DNA of 64,000 nt from Fibrobacterota bacterium (GCA_023459055.1 JAEWVR010000025.1:124001-188000), one strand, 5' to 3'. Counted from the first letter of the stretch, positions 9,788 through 19,072 are shown. The notes: generated by a model from the letters alone, not told the origin. Numbers and translations: made by a program.

Positions 9788-9860
9788 TTGACCTCTCCCC
9801 TGACCTCTCCCCCCAGCCCCCTCTCCCACAAGGAGAGGGGGAGCTGAAGTGGGTTTTATA
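9788..9860 (+). repeat. Dispersed CT/AG hairpin repeat, copy at larC start
   Basis: Contains the repeat core gacctctcccc in two tandem versions, then a perfect 10-bp hairpin (CCCCCTCTCC at 9817-9826, GGAGAGGGGG at 9832-9841, loop CACAA) and a tail gctgaagtgggttt. Related copies lie at 18945, 21511, 23361, 24013, 27318 (reverse), 31110, 52515 and 58750. Its left edge supplies the larC ribosome-binding site on the minus strand. Seen in sequence; no function claimed. Confidence 0.8.
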
Positions 9861-9960
9861 CCATTTTACTACTTGCTACTTAACTACTTGCTACTTGCTA
9901 CTAATATATATTAAATTCTACATTCAAACGTTTTTCATCTTCTCAGGAGTGATACCATAC

Positions 9961-10860
9961 TTGGAAAGCCGCGGGCGGGTCGTTGAGGAACAGAAGAACT
10001 ATTTCCTGGTGGACACAAATCAGGGTATAATTCGCTGTGTACTCAAGGGCACGCTAAAAAAAGTCAGGGCCAGAATCTGTGCTGGAGATCTGGTTCAAAT
10101 TACAGTCACCAATAGCGATTCTCTTGATGGCATAATCACTAACGTTGAGGAGCGCACCAGCTATATCAAGCGTCCTGCACTTGCGAATTTGACACAGATT
10201 GTGCTTGTTGCAACATGGAAATCCCCACACCTTGATCTTGAATCGATTGATAGAATGCTGTTCAGTGCTGAAGTATACGGGATAAAGCCGCTTCTGGTTT
10301 TTAATAAGTCAGACCTGCTGAGTGACAGTGAATCAAAGGAACTTGATACAATAATCTCTTTGTATCAGAAATGCGGATACAGTGCCCTTAAAACATCTGC
10401 AGAAACGCTTGGCGGCATAGATCAGTTAAAAGAGCACTGCGAGAGGGAGATCAGTGCATTCAGTGGTTTATCCGGAGTGGGAAAGAGTACCCTGTTATCA
10501 AAAATTTTCCCGGATATCCATTTCCGTATCGGTGAAGTCAGCGGGATCAGGGGACGCGGTACCCATACGACCACGAATATTATCATACACCGATATAAAA
10601 AAGACAGCTATATTGCCGACACACCGGGCTTGTCATTTATTGATATACCAGAAGTTCCTGAAGAATCAGCAGGTATCTATTTTCCTGAAATTGCAGCTTG
10701 CATCGGTATGTGCAGATTCAACAATTGCATTCATGACAATGAACCGGGGTGTGAGGTTCTTGAAAGAATAGGCAGGGGCCAAATTGCAGAATCCCGCAGA
10801 GATCATTACCTGAAAATATACAGTGAAATGAAGGTTATCAGGAAGCAGTACCGAAAATAG
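9961..10860 (+). CDS. rsgA: Ribosome small-subunit GTPase RsgA
   Basis: About 299 residues. Circularly permuted GTPase that helps mature the 30S subunit. Order of motifs is G4 (NKSD), then G1 (GLSGVGKST), then G3 (DTPGLS), the hallmark permutation. N-terminal OB-fold (RGRVVEEQ..YFLV....GIIRC) and a C-terminal zinc finger (CIGMCRFNNCIHDNEPGC) complete the family layout. The start is uncertain. I choose TTG 9961, 11 bases after AGGAG and just before the OB-fold; a GTG at 9949 in frame overlaps the AGGAG. Single gene, transcribed toward the diguanylate cyclase. Confidence 0.92.
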   Translation: MESRGRVVEEQKNYFLVDTNQGIIRCVLKGTLKKVRARICAGDLVQITVTNSDSLDGIITNVEERTSYIKRPALANLTQIVLVATWKSPHLDLESIDRMLFSAEVYGIKPLLVFNKSDLLSDSESKELDTIISLYQKCGYSALKTSAETLGGIDQLKEHCEREISAFSGLSGVGKSTLLSKIFPDIHFRIGEVSGIRGRGTHTTTNIIIHRYKKDSYIADTPGLSFIDIPEVPEESAGIYFPEIAACIGMCRFNNCIHDNEPGCEVLERIGRGQIAESRRDHYLKIYSEMKVIRKQYRK

Positions 10861-11067
10861 GATATAAAATTACTGTACTCATGCAGTATGACAATCAGAC
10901 AAAGCATACCCGCCTCCAAAGCAGCGTTCGTTTGGGAATACCATCATAATGCAGTGTTAATCGGTTTCTAATTTGCTGAAACCATTACAAATACCCTTTA
11001 TTTATTTTAAAAATTAATCTATAATATAGACATGTTGCAACGATAACGCATTTCCAAGCGAGTCTTA

Positions 11068-12204
11068 ATGCATTTTTCTCTATTTCGTGACAAATCTGCT
11101 TCTTACATGAGTTTTTCATGGGTACAGCTGATCCTTATCTGTGCTATTAACTTTCTTGTCCACGCCTCGCTACTTACACTCGTATACCTGTTTCACAACT
11201 GGTTTTTACTTGCTGGAATCATCATGATACTGTTGCTGCAATGTGTGTATATAGCCTTCTGGTTGAGAACAAAATCTAACCATTTTGTGCAAAAAATCAA
11301 CAAATTAACAATGATTACCCGCCGTTTTCAGAATATTTCCAAATACTTTGAATCGATTCTTCAGGATTCCACCGATATCATTTTGTCCATAGATACTGAA
11401 GGGTACATTCTCAAATTCAACCGTGGTGCACAACTTCATTTCGGGTACTCTCAGGAGGAGATTGTCGGAAAAGCGTTCAAGTTTCTTTTTGTTAATGAAT
11501 CTGACGAATTGAAGATTATCAATTCTGTTTTGCTAAGTGGAAAATCGATTAATGAGGAGATTCCCCTGCGTACCTCCGATGGCTCGGTAATTCTTGTTAA
11601 TATGAGTGTTTCAGAGATGAAAAGTGATAATAACCAGATTATCGGTATGGTGGTTACTGCAAAGGATATCACTGAAAAGAAAAAACTTGAAATGGAACTC
11701 GTAAAGAAAAATGAGCTTCTGAGTAAACTTGCAATCACCGACAGTCTGACCGGGCTCTATAATTCGCGTCACTTCCATGATCAGATCAAACGTGAGCTTT
11801 CACGTCTTAAACGTAATCCAGACCGTAAACTTTCACTCATGCTGCTCGATATTGATCATTTCAAGGATCTTAATGATACCGAAGGGCATCAGATGGGTGA
11901 TCAGGTCTTAAAATCGCTTGGTCAGGTGATAAAAGTATGTATCAGAAGTGATATAGATAGCGGCTACAGGTATGGTGGTGATGAGTTTGTGATTATTCTG
12001 CCGGATACCGATAAAAATCAGGCTTATGTTGCAGCAGATAGAATCCAGAAACAGTTTCAGGCATTCAGGTTTGGAAAAACAAGCCTCTCCATGGGTATCT
12101 CTGAGGCTATCAGTGGTGAAGAGGAGCAAACATTTGTGAAGCGTACCGATGAAGCGATGTACCAATCGAAACGCGAAGGAAAAGCGCGTATCACAGTTCT
12201 CTAA
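11068..12204 (+). CDS. Membrane PAS-GGDEF diguanylate cyclase
   Basis: 378 residues. Two hydrophobic segments (about 15-43 and 47-67) place the N-terminus in the inner membrane. A PAS domain follows (about 90-205, ILSIDTEGYILKFNRGAQLHFGY.. and a PAC-like DITEKKKLEMELVKK). The GGDEF domain spans about 215-378 with an intact active-site loop YGGDEF, so it should make cyclic di-GMP from two GTP. The usual inhibitory RxxD site upstream of the loop is not in the right register (RSDIDSGYRYGGDEF), so product inhibition may be weak. The ribosome-binding site is poor. The ligand sensed by the PAS domain is unknown. Confidence 0.9.
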   Translation: MHFSLFRDKSASYMSFSWVQLILICAINFLVHASLLTLVYLFHNWFLLAGIIMILLLQCVYIAFWLRTKSNHFVQKINKLTMITRRFQNISKYFESILQDSTDIILSIDTEGYILKFNRGAQLHFGYSQEEIVGKAFKFLFVNESDELKIINSVLLSGKSINEEIPLRTSDGSVILVNMSVSEMKSDNNQIIGMVVTAKDITEKKKLEMELVKKNELLSKLAITDSLTGLYNSRHFHDQIKRELSRLKRNPDRKLSLMLLDIDHFKDLNDTEGHQMGDQVLKSLGQVIKVCIRSDIDSGYRYGGDEFVIILPDTDKNQAYVAADRIQKQFQAFRFGKTSLSMGISEAISGEEEQTFVKRTDEAMYQSKREGKARITVL

Positions 12205-12641
12205 ACAATAATTCCAAGCTGTATTGCAGTACATTGTGACACAAATGTTACCATTTCTTACATACCTGATGTAAGGACGCGGATCTTCAGATGAACAACA
12301 AAAATGTTACCTCTTTACATTATTAGTAACAAAAGTGTTTCACTTTTAATCCGTAAAAATGTCTACAGATAATCGTATTGAAGTCAGGAATTCATCGATT
12401 CAGTCAATGTTCAACATGCCCATATTCAACAATCCATGTAACTTCATGTTTATCAATCACAATTGGTTTCTTAAATAACTCATCCGGAAAAGCAAATATC
12501 GTACTGAACCGTTGACATAGTATTCACGGTACAATTTTTGCATTAATTTTGCAGTAATTTTTAGTTTTGGAATATTGTATATTCCGGTGCAAATCAGTAC
12601 CGTCTTATGTTTATTCGGTAACCTGAATTTGTGGAGTGCAA
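12205..12641. other. Intergenic region before secreted beta-helix gene
   Basis: About 435 bases with no gene. TTGACA at 12512 and TACAAT at 12530 are only 12 bases apart, too close for a normal promoter. The gene that follows has a GGAG site at 12633. Confidence 0.4.
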
Positions 12642-13547
12642 ATGAATTTGTTTAAATTGTTCTTGAGCATTGTTGCTATAACAGCATCAAGCAGTATAGC
12701 CCAGATGAATTTCACAGAGCTCAGTGGTGAGCTTAGTGGTACATTAACTGCAGATAAAAGATACCTTGTTGTCGGTGAAATATATATACCTCCCGGATCA
12801 TCAGTATCAATTGAGGCGGGAACGGTTATTTTGTTTTCTGAGTTTACCGGTTTACATGTCCAGGGTACACTCTATGCCAGAGGCACAGAAACACTGCCAA
12901 TCATTTTTTCTTCAAAGAATGATTCATCAATAATCGATAGTACAACCGTTCCCCCGGCGCCCTTTGACTGGAACGGTATTGATATATATGAAAGTGCTGT
13001 TGGTTCAGAACTGTTCTATTGTGCTGTTCGCTACTCTGTATATGGGATACGTTCTCAGACAGATTACTGCAAGATTAATTCATCGATATTTAGTTATAAC
13101 GGGAAATCCGATTTCACCATCAAGGATATTCGTAAAGAGGTGATCCCGGAAGTTCCCTATTCTTACAGCCCGCTTCAGGATGCAATTTCAAATGTATCCG
13201 CAGGAATGGATTCTGACTCCTCTGCGGTAACCATTCCAGAAAAACCGGAGAATGTTACCGGAACAATAACCGGTTCAAAGGGCAAGCAGATTCTCCGCTA
13301 TGCAGGACTTGTACTTGGTGTGGGTGGTTGTGCATATTCTGCGATTTCATACTTCGCTAAATACAAACCTGCTGATGAGGATTTCAAACAGTTTTCACAA
13401 CTTGATGAACAGGAGATGCGTTCGAATACATCAGATGACTGGATCGATGCCAGAGACCGGCGCGACGCATCACTGATACACACCGTGTCCGGTGCTGCAG
13501 GTGCAGTACTGGGTCTGCTCTCTTTTTCCTTGTCGTTCGCTTTTTAA
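12642..13547 (+). CDS. Secreted beta-helix protein
   Basis: 301 residues, start ATG 12642 with GGAG at 12633-12636. Signal peptide at about 1-22. Residues 25-160 look like the start of a right-handed parallel beta-helix of the kind found in surface proteins (LVVGEIYIPPGSSVSIEAGTVILF... LHVQGTLYARGTETLPIIFSS), with short Gly/Thr-rich rungs. The C-terminal part holds two hydrophobic stretches (about 222-240 and 283-301) that could be membrane helices. It lies 15 bases before a large lipoprotein gene, so the two are probably made together. The role is unknown; a surface anchor or adhesin is inference. Confidence 0.68.
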   Translation: MNLFKLFLSIVAITASSSIAQMNFTELSGELSGTLTADKRYLVVGEIYIPPGSSVSIEAGTVILFSEFTGLHVQGTLYARGTETLPIIFSSKNDSSIIDSTTVPPAPFDWNGIDIYESAVGSELFYCAVRYSVYGIRSQTDYCKINSSIFSYNGKSDFTIKDIRKEVIPEVPYSYSPLQDAISNVSAGMDSDSSAVTIPEKPENVTGTITGSKGKQILRYAGLVLGVGGCAYSAISYFAKYKPADEDFKQFSQLDEQEMRSNTSDDWIDARDRRDASLIHTVSGAAGAVLGLLSFSLSFAF

Positions 13548-13562
13548 TGCTAGGAGATGCCA

Positions 13563-16415
13563 ATGAAAATTAAATCGCTACTCTGTTTATTTCTTATTTC
13601 CGGGGCACTTTTTCTGGGTCTGAACTGTGATGATCCCACAAATCCATTTCTGGATACCGACCGTGCAAAAGCATCAGTATATACGAAATCATTCACCGAC
13701 CGCGATACTGTGCAGATCTTTTCCCGCGAAACGCTGTGTGTTGTCGTGTACCTTAAAGAGCATATCCGAAAGGTTGAGGTTCATATTCCTAATAACCGTT
13801 TGAGTACATCAGCAGATACATCCATTCCGCTTGATGCATTCACGGGTGATCCTGTGAAGATTGCATTTTCTTTTTATGACACCGGATGGCAAAAAATTGA
13901 AGTACGGTCGCTTCAAAACTCCGGAAAGTTCTCCGTTGAGGAATATTCACTTTATGTACGATCACCGCTTTACCAAAAGACTGTGATAGGCAATATTGGT
14001 GATACAGTTCAGTTAAAAACCCAACAGGTTGATGATAAACAGGTTCTTTATGTCTGGGATTTTCATGATGGCACAATTGTCAAGGAAGATACATGCCAGG
14101 TACGATACATATTAAAGAGCCACTTTAGCAGTACAATTGGTGAATTATACGTCACCGATTTAAAATATAAGTCGCCATCGGTGCATTTTTCGATCGGGGC
14201 ACGTTCCGCTACAACGCTTGATCTTACCTGTATCAACGACTCTATTTTAAAGGATTCAGTTTATACAAACCAGACAAACTTTGTATTCAAAGTCGCTCTT
14301 GCCGGGACTGAAAACCTTAAAAGCGCATCAATTAATGGCAGCGCATTTGATAACGTTAGCATTCAGAGTGGATCAGTACAACTATTCAAAACATTCAACA
14401 ATCTCGACACATTAACAAAACCAATGAAAGTTGTGGTCGTCGCCACTGATGAGCGTGGAACCTCTGCAGAAAAAACTTTTTATATTCATTTTGATAATAG
14501 TGTTGTCACTGAAATACCTAAAATCATTATAAGCGCACCCGTTTCGTCAAATGATTCCAGTTATGTAATGCAACCACAACTGGTGATCATCGGGAGAGTA
14601 AGCGGCACGATAACTGATGAACAGCTCTATATTCAATCATTTGTTAATGTTGCGTTCGCCGGTTCACAAAAAATTACGCCAAAGAACACTGATTGGACGT
14701 TACCGGTGCAACTGCATGATGGATGGAATCTGATTCAGCTTGATTTAAGTAAAGACTCATCGAACTTCGGTTCATCGATTGTCACAAAAATGCTGTATAT
14801 CAACTATAACCCTGATAAACCTGATACGGATTCACCGGTAATAAATGCTATCAGACTCAACGGTATACCGATCAGTACGACAAAAAGTACAATATGCCGT
14901 GAAAAAAATCCGACACTTAGTGCACTTGTATCAGATAACAACCGGGTGACCTTGGTAACCATCAATGGAGGAAAAGCGACTAGTGATGCAACCGGGGTTT
15001 TATTCAGCAAACAGATAACGCTTTCACATGACAAGGCTGGTCAGCCATACATCATCTGTGCAGACGATAGTGCCGGTAATCGTGTATGTGATACCGTTAC
15101 CATACTCTACAACCGTATTCCCGAAATACTCTCCGCCTCAATACCATCAACCATGACAGTAGATTCGGAGTATGCAATCAGCATGAAGGCTGCAGATCCT
15201 GATTCTGATGCACTTGTTTCAACATTGACAATTAAAGGTACCAACGTTGATACTGTATTGACACTGGTTAATGGCAGTGCCCGCTGGAAACCGACACTTA
15301 AGGATACAGGTTCACTTCGATTGGTGCTGCATGTATCCGACCCATTCTTTGAAAGTGATGACACTACTCAAACTATACAGGTTCTTAAAAAATTTGAGGT
15401 CCCGCGGGTATCGTTTAAAACCTCTGCAGCTGATTTTCCTGATTCGGTTGTTGCCGGTACAGCACTTTCGATAGTTCTTAAAACGGATACTCTTACCGGT
15501 ATTCCGCCATATAAATTCACATTGTTCCTGAAAAATCCATCGACTAAACTATACGAAGGTACCAACCCGACTATTACCTGGATACCAACCCGGGCCGATG
15601 CCGGCGTACAAACGCTTCAGGCAATAGTTTATGATAATGCCGGTAATTCTGACACTATCACGAAACTGGTTCATATCGTAGCACGTGCAGCTGCGACAGT
15701 CGGTATGAAACCGGATACGCTTAGACTTTCTGAAGGTGATAAAGATGTTTCAGCTATGATCTGGTTAAGCAAACCGCTTGCAGACAGTGTAAAAATATCT
15801 TACAAAGTTAGCTTTACAACCGCAACACGTGCAGATATTAAATTAGATACCATTGGCAGTGTAACATTTAAACCGGGTGACACGCTGGCAATAATACCGC
15901 TTGATATTGTTGATGATAATGCGGCTGAATCTGATGAAGTTGTATCCATAGAACTAGCATCACTTCCAGCGTTTTCTGCGCATGACAGCCTGGTTATTGA
16001 TTCTAAAAAGGAACAGGTATTCGTTATTATAAAAGATAATGATGGCAGTACTGGTTCGAAAGTTGAAGTAATGTTGCAGCCACAACAAACAATCACTATA
16101 CCTGAATACGCTAATCAGACGATTAATGCACCACAAATTATACTTAAAGATGCGCTGCCGATTGATCTTACTGTAACTGTCAAACCGACAGTGAGTTCCA
16201 CAGCAACAAGTGGCTCAGATTATACTATTCTGGGAGAGGAGATCGTCATCAAGGCAGGAGTAACAGAGTTTTCGCTTCAGTTCAGGCCTATTGATGACAA
16301 GGCACGTGAGAAGACAGAGTTTGTAGAATTTGAAATTGTAAAAATATCAGACACAACCAAGGCATTTATTTCAAACCAGAGAATTGTGAAAATCGAAATT
16401 CCTGACAATGATTAA
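13563..16415 (+). CDS. Large lipoprotein with Ig-like and Calx-beta domains
   Basis: 950 residues. Start ATG 13563 lies six bases after TAGGAG; the ATG at 13557 touches that site. Signal peptide about 1-24 ending in GLNCDD, an imperfect lipobox. The protein is a string of beta-sandwich repeats: PKD/Ig-like units from about 80 to 660 (VYVWDFHDGT, TDERGTSAEKTF, DDSAGNRVCDT, YDNAGNSDT). Two Calx-beta-like domains follow near 700-820 and 830-950 (LSEGDKD...DIVDDNAAESDEVVSIEL..., TIPEYAN...PIDDKAREKTEFVEFEI). Such domains usually bind Ca2+ and serve cell-surface adhesion. Probably outer-membrane anchored, co-transcribed with the beta-helix gene before it. Confidence 0.78.
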   Translation: MKIKSLLCLFLISGALFLGLNCDDPTNPFLDTDRAKASVYTKSFTDRDTVQIFSRETLCVVVYLKEHIRKVEVHIPNNRLSTSADTSIPLDAFTGDPVKIAFSFYDTGWQKIEVRSLQNSGKFSVEEYSLYVRSPLYQKTVIGNIGDTVQLKTQQVDDKQVLYVWDFHDGTIVKEDTCQVRYILKSHFSSTIGELYVTDLKYKSPSVHFSIGARSATTLDLTCINDSILKDSVYTNQTNFVFKVALAGTENLKSASINGSAFDNVSIQSGSVQLFKTFNNLDTLTKPMKVVVVATDERGTSAEKTFYIHFDNSVVTEIPKIIISAPVSSNDSSYVMQPQLVIIGRVSGTITDEQLYIQSFVNVAFAGSQKITPKNTDWTLPVQLHDGWNLIQLDLSKDSSNFGSSIVTKMLYINYNPDKPDTDSPVINAIRLNGIPISTTKSTICREKNPTLSALVSDNNRVTLVTINGGKATSDATGVLFSKQITLSHDKAGQPYIICADDSAGNRVCDTVTILYNRIPEILSASIPSTMTVDSEYAISMKAADPDSDALVSTLTIKGTNVDTVLTLVNGSARWKPTLKDTGSLRLVLHVSDPFFESDDTTQTIQVLKKFEVPRVSFKTSAADFPDSVVAGTALSIVLKTDTLTGIPPYKFTLFLKNPSTKLYEGTNPTITWIPTRADAGVQTLQAIVYDNAGNSDTITKLVHIVARAAATVGMKPDTLRLSEGDKDVSAMIWLSKPLADSVKISYKVSFTTATRADIKLDTIGSVTFKPGDTLAIIPLDIVDDNAAESDEVVSIELASLPAFSAHDSLVIDSKKEQVFVIIKDNDGSTGSKVEVMLQPQQTITIPEYANQTINAPQIILKDALPIDLTVTVKPTVSSTATSGSDYTILGEEIVIKAGVTEFSLQFRPIDDKAREKTEFVEFEIVKISDTTKAFISNQRIVKIEIPDND

Positions 16416-16421
16416 TGTCAT

Positions 16422-16449
16422 GCAGGGATAAGGCATGCCTTATCCCTGC
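16422..16449. repeat. 28-bp perfect palindrome
   Basis: GCAGGGATAAGGCA followed directly by its exact reverse complement, six bases after the lipoprotein stop codon. It would form a loop-tight hairpin in RNA from either strand. The flank TACATG after it also flanks the larger palindrome at 52303. Possibly a transcription end for the gene upstream. Confidence 0.85.
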
Positions 16450-16458
16450 TACATGATA

Positions 16459-16510
16459 CGCCCCCTAAATCCCCCGCAGGGGGACTTTACGAAGTGGGAT
16501 TTAAGGGGCG
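16459..16510. repeat. Nested inverted repeat with CCCCC/GGGGG core
   Basis: Outer arms CGCCCCCTAAATCCC (16459 on) and GGGATTTAAGGGGCG (16496-16510) enclose an inner hairpin CCCCCGCAGGGGG. The right arm supplies the stop codon and last residues of the RNA methyltransferase gene on the minus strand. A related core (tccccctgcgggggattt) lies at 29927-29944. Confidence 0.8.
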
Positions 16511-17250
16511 TGTCCTGCAGCGTACATCACGATCCCGCCGCTTACTGCCACATTGAGCGATTCTGCTTTCTGTGAATTCATTGGGATCCGGAACCGCACG
16601 TCTGTCATACCCAGAAGTGATTCTGTCAACCCGCGTCCCTCACTGCCTAATGCGAGGATCTGTTTGTCACACTGTAAATTGACACTACCGGAACCATGTA
16701 CATCGGCGGCAAATACTTTATAGCCTTTTTCCCTGAGTGTTGCGATACAATCAAGATACAATGATGTCCTTCGGATCCATACTGAAAACAGCGACCCGGC
16801 AGTCGATTGCACTACTTTTGGAGAAAAGGGATCGGCGCACTGATCGCTGAGTATCACCCCGGCAATGTCAAACGCGGCAGCGGTACGTATGAGCGTTCCG
16901 ACATTTCCGGGATCCTGGATATGTTCAAGCAGCAGAATCCTGTTACCTGCATTCTGAGGCAGTTGTGAAGAGTAGATCTCTTTAGGGATTCTAATAAGAG
17001 CAAGTATCCCCTGTGGCGTTTTCTGAGGACTGATTGATTCGATCTGGTGACGTTCGAGCGTTCGGACAGGGATTCCATACTTCTCACAATCTGTATCAAC
17101 ACCCTTCTGCACAAGAAGCTCTAACACCAGTTCCGGCCTCTGCGCAATCACTATATCGAGATTCTTTCTGCCATCAAGCAGAAAACACTGTTCATCCCGA
17201 CGCACACTGCTGTCGGCTAATGATTTATACCACCTGAGAGGTCGCTCCAT
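16501..17250 (-). CDS. TrmH/SpoU-family RNA 2'-O-methyltransferase
   Basis: 249 residues. N-terminal substrate-binding domain (FLLDGRKNLDIVI) and C-terminal SPOUT knot with all three motifs: NVGTLIRTAAAF (motif 1, near 120), ALGSEGRGL (motif 2, near 205) and IPMNSQKAESLNVAVSGGIVMY (motif 3, near 223). The family transfers a methyl group from SAM to a ribose 2'-OH in tRNA or 23S rRNA; which one cannot be told here. Its stop codon and final His-Ala-Pro are encoded by the right arm of an inverted repeat, so the C-terminus may have been reshaped by repeat insertion. Convergent with the large lipoprotein gene. Confidence 0.9.
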   Translation of the reverse strand: MERPLRWYKSLADSSVRRDEQCFLLDGRKNLDIVIAQRPELVLELLVQKGVDTDCEKYGIPVRTLERHQIESISPQKTPQGILALIRIPKEIYSSQLPQNAGNRILLLEHIQDPGNVGTLIRTAAAFDIAGVILSDQCADPFSPKVVQSTAGSLFSVWIRRTSLYLDCIATLREKGYKVFAADVHGSGSVNLQCDKQILALGSEGRGLTESLLGMTDVRFRIPMNSQKAESLNVAVSGGIVMYAAGHAP

Positions 17251-17481
17251 AGTTCACATTCCGTTTAAAGTGACACACATAATACACTATTGTGTAACGT
17301 TGTTACATCAATCTGCCCTATAGTCTGATTTCATTCTACAGAGTTGTAGTATCCGCACAAAATATGTTACAAAAATCACATGTAGATAATTTTTTTTATG
17401 TATATTTGTACTCCCTGATTTTAATAACACGAAAAAATCACCGTGGAGTAAACAACTTTCTAATTTTTCAAAGGAATTATC

Positions 17482-18762
17482 GTGATTACCTTTATGATTG
17501 TCCTTTTTGCCGTCGGCTATCTCGCCATAGCTCTTGAACATGTAATAAAAATCAATAAAGCGGTCTCTGCAATTCTTGCGGGTGTACTCTGCTGGACTGT
17601 GTATGTCCTGATGTCACCCAAAGAGGGAGTACATCATATTTCAGAGCAGCTTGTTGAGCATCTCGGCGCAAATGCCGGAATATTGTTTTTCCTCCTTGGA
17701 GCGATGACTATTGTCGAACTGATCAATGCACATAACGGTTTTGATGTAATCACTAAAGTAATCAATTTTACCAGTAAGCGCAAGCTTTTATGGATTATGT
17801 CAATTATCACCTTCTTTCTTTCGGCAGTACTTGACAACCTAACAACAACGATTGTCATGATCTCTCTGTTATCGAAGTTCTCGCTCAACAAAGAGGACAA
17901 GATGTTTTTTGCCGGTATTACCGTTATCGCAGCAAATGCGGGTGGAGCCTGGACTCCTATCGGTGATGTCACCACGACAATGCTCTGGATCGGTAATAGA
18001 ATAACGTCTGTTGGTGTGATGAAATCGCTACTGTTCCCAAGTCTTGTCAGTCTGATAATTCCATTGATTACCGTTTCGTTTTTTATTAAAGGGAAAATCG
18101 ACCCGATCGAATGCTCATCAAATGATTGTAATCAGGATGCATGGGAGCGTAATTCAGTATTCTTTCTTGGTATTGGTGCGCTGCTCTTTGTTCCATTTTT
18201 CAAGTCAATTACACACCTTCCTCCATTTATGGGAATACTTCTCGGCCTTGGTGTGCTCTGGCTTTACACAGAGATTATTCACGCTGAAAAACATGAAGAA
18301 GCCCGTGAGCTTTACTCTGTGACAACGGCATTGCGTAGAATTGATATGGGTAGTGTTCTGTTTTTCCTTGGTATTCTAACCTGTATCGCAGCTCTCGAAT
18401 CATCCGGAATTCTTGGTGCAACAGCTACAGCACTTAATCAGTCACTCAAAAATCCTTTGTTAATTGACTTTGTAATAGGTGTTCTTTCTGCGATAGTTGA
18501 CAACGTGCCACTTGTCGCTGGAACAATGGGCATGTATACACTTACTGATTTTGCAGTTGATAATAAGTTTTGGCTATTCCTCTCCTACTGTGCGGGAACC
18601 GGTGGAAGTATCCTTGTCATCGGATCTGCAGCTGGTGTTGTGTCAATGGCTCTTGCGAAGATCAATTTCATGTGGTATTTGAAAAAGATCTCTCTGGTAG
18701 CGCTGCTTGGTTATATTGCCGGAGCAGGTGCATTCCTGCTTCAGGAAATGCTTATGAAGTAA
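17482..18762 (+). CDS. nhaD: NhaD-type Na+/H+ antiporter
   Basis: 426 residues with about 12 predicted membrane helices. Characteristic NhaD/ion-transporter superfamily segments are present: FLLGAMTIVELINAHNGFD near 70, SAVLDNLTTTIVMI near 115, ANAGGAWTPIGDVTTTMLW near 155 and AIVDNVPLVAGTMGMY near 340. It should export Na+ (or Li+) in exchange for H+ across the inner membrane. The start is GTG at 17482, seven bases after AAGGA; an internal ATG four codons later is possible. A strong terminator follows. Neighbours are unrelated, so it is likely its own unit. Confidence 0.92.
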   Translation: MITFMIVLFAVGYLAIALEHVIKINKAVSAILAGVLCWTVYVLMSPKEGVHHISEQLVEHLGANAGILFFLLGAMTIVELINAHNGFDVITKVINFTSKRKLLWIMSIITFFLSAVLDNLTTTIVMISLLSKFSLNKEDKMFFAGITVIAANAGGAWTPIGDVTTTMLWIGNRITSVGVMKSLLFPSLVSLIIPLITVSFFIKGKIDPIECSSNDCNQDAWERNSVFFLGIGALLFVPFFKSITHLPPFMGILLGLGVLWLYTEIIHAEKHEEARELYSVTTALRRIDMGSVLFFLGILTCIAALESSGILGATATALNQSLKNPLLIDFVIGVLSAIVDNVPLVAGTMGMYTLTDFAVDNKFWLFLSYCAGTGGSILVIGSAAGVVSMALAKINFMWYLKKISLVALLGYIAGAGAFLLQEMLMK

Positions 18763-18807
18763 AGAAGTGACACGTGACGAGTGACGTGTGACAGGGTATG
18801 AGTTTGT

Positions 18808-18844
18808 GGAGACGTGCAGATGGTTCTGTGCGTCTCCTTTTTTT
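18808..18844 (+). terminator. Rho-independent terminator of nhaD
   Basis: GGAGACG (18808-18814) pairs with CGTCTCC (18831-18837), stem extended by further partial pairing, followed by TTTTTTT. 45 bases after the nhaD stop. Confidence 0.9.
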
Positions 18845-18877
18845 AATAATCCTATTTGTAAGTAATACGGACAAAGT

Positions 18878-19072
18878 GTGTAGTCCCGGCTGACGCTCGA
18901 CGACCGGGTTTCAAACCAACCATCCCAATCGCCTGTCAAGACCTCTCCCCCTGCCCCCTCTCCCACAAAGCGAGGGGGTTGAAAATGAATACTTACCTTA
19001 CTGTACATATCCGGAAAAAATCATGTCAATCATGGAAATCCTATAAATCAAGGTTCGGACAATTTGCGAAAG
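18878..19072 (+). repeat. Repeat module M1-M2, first copy
   Basis: M1 is a short GC-rich unit (agtcccggctgacgctc, then gacgaccgggttt) whose parts can pair as GTCGTC/GACGAC. M2 follows: accatcccaatcgcc, the CT/AG hairpin core, then actgtacatatccgg, an AT-rich stretch and ggttcggacaatttgcgaa. The same order recurs at 21405-21690, 23299-23517 and 23903-24147. M1 alone recurs at 19450-19488. No coding potential that survives between copies. Confidence 0.85.

Noticed and set aside
12512..12535. TTGACA/TACAAT promoter before the beta-helix gene
   Set aside because: The spacer is only 12 bases, too short for a standard sigma-70 promoter.
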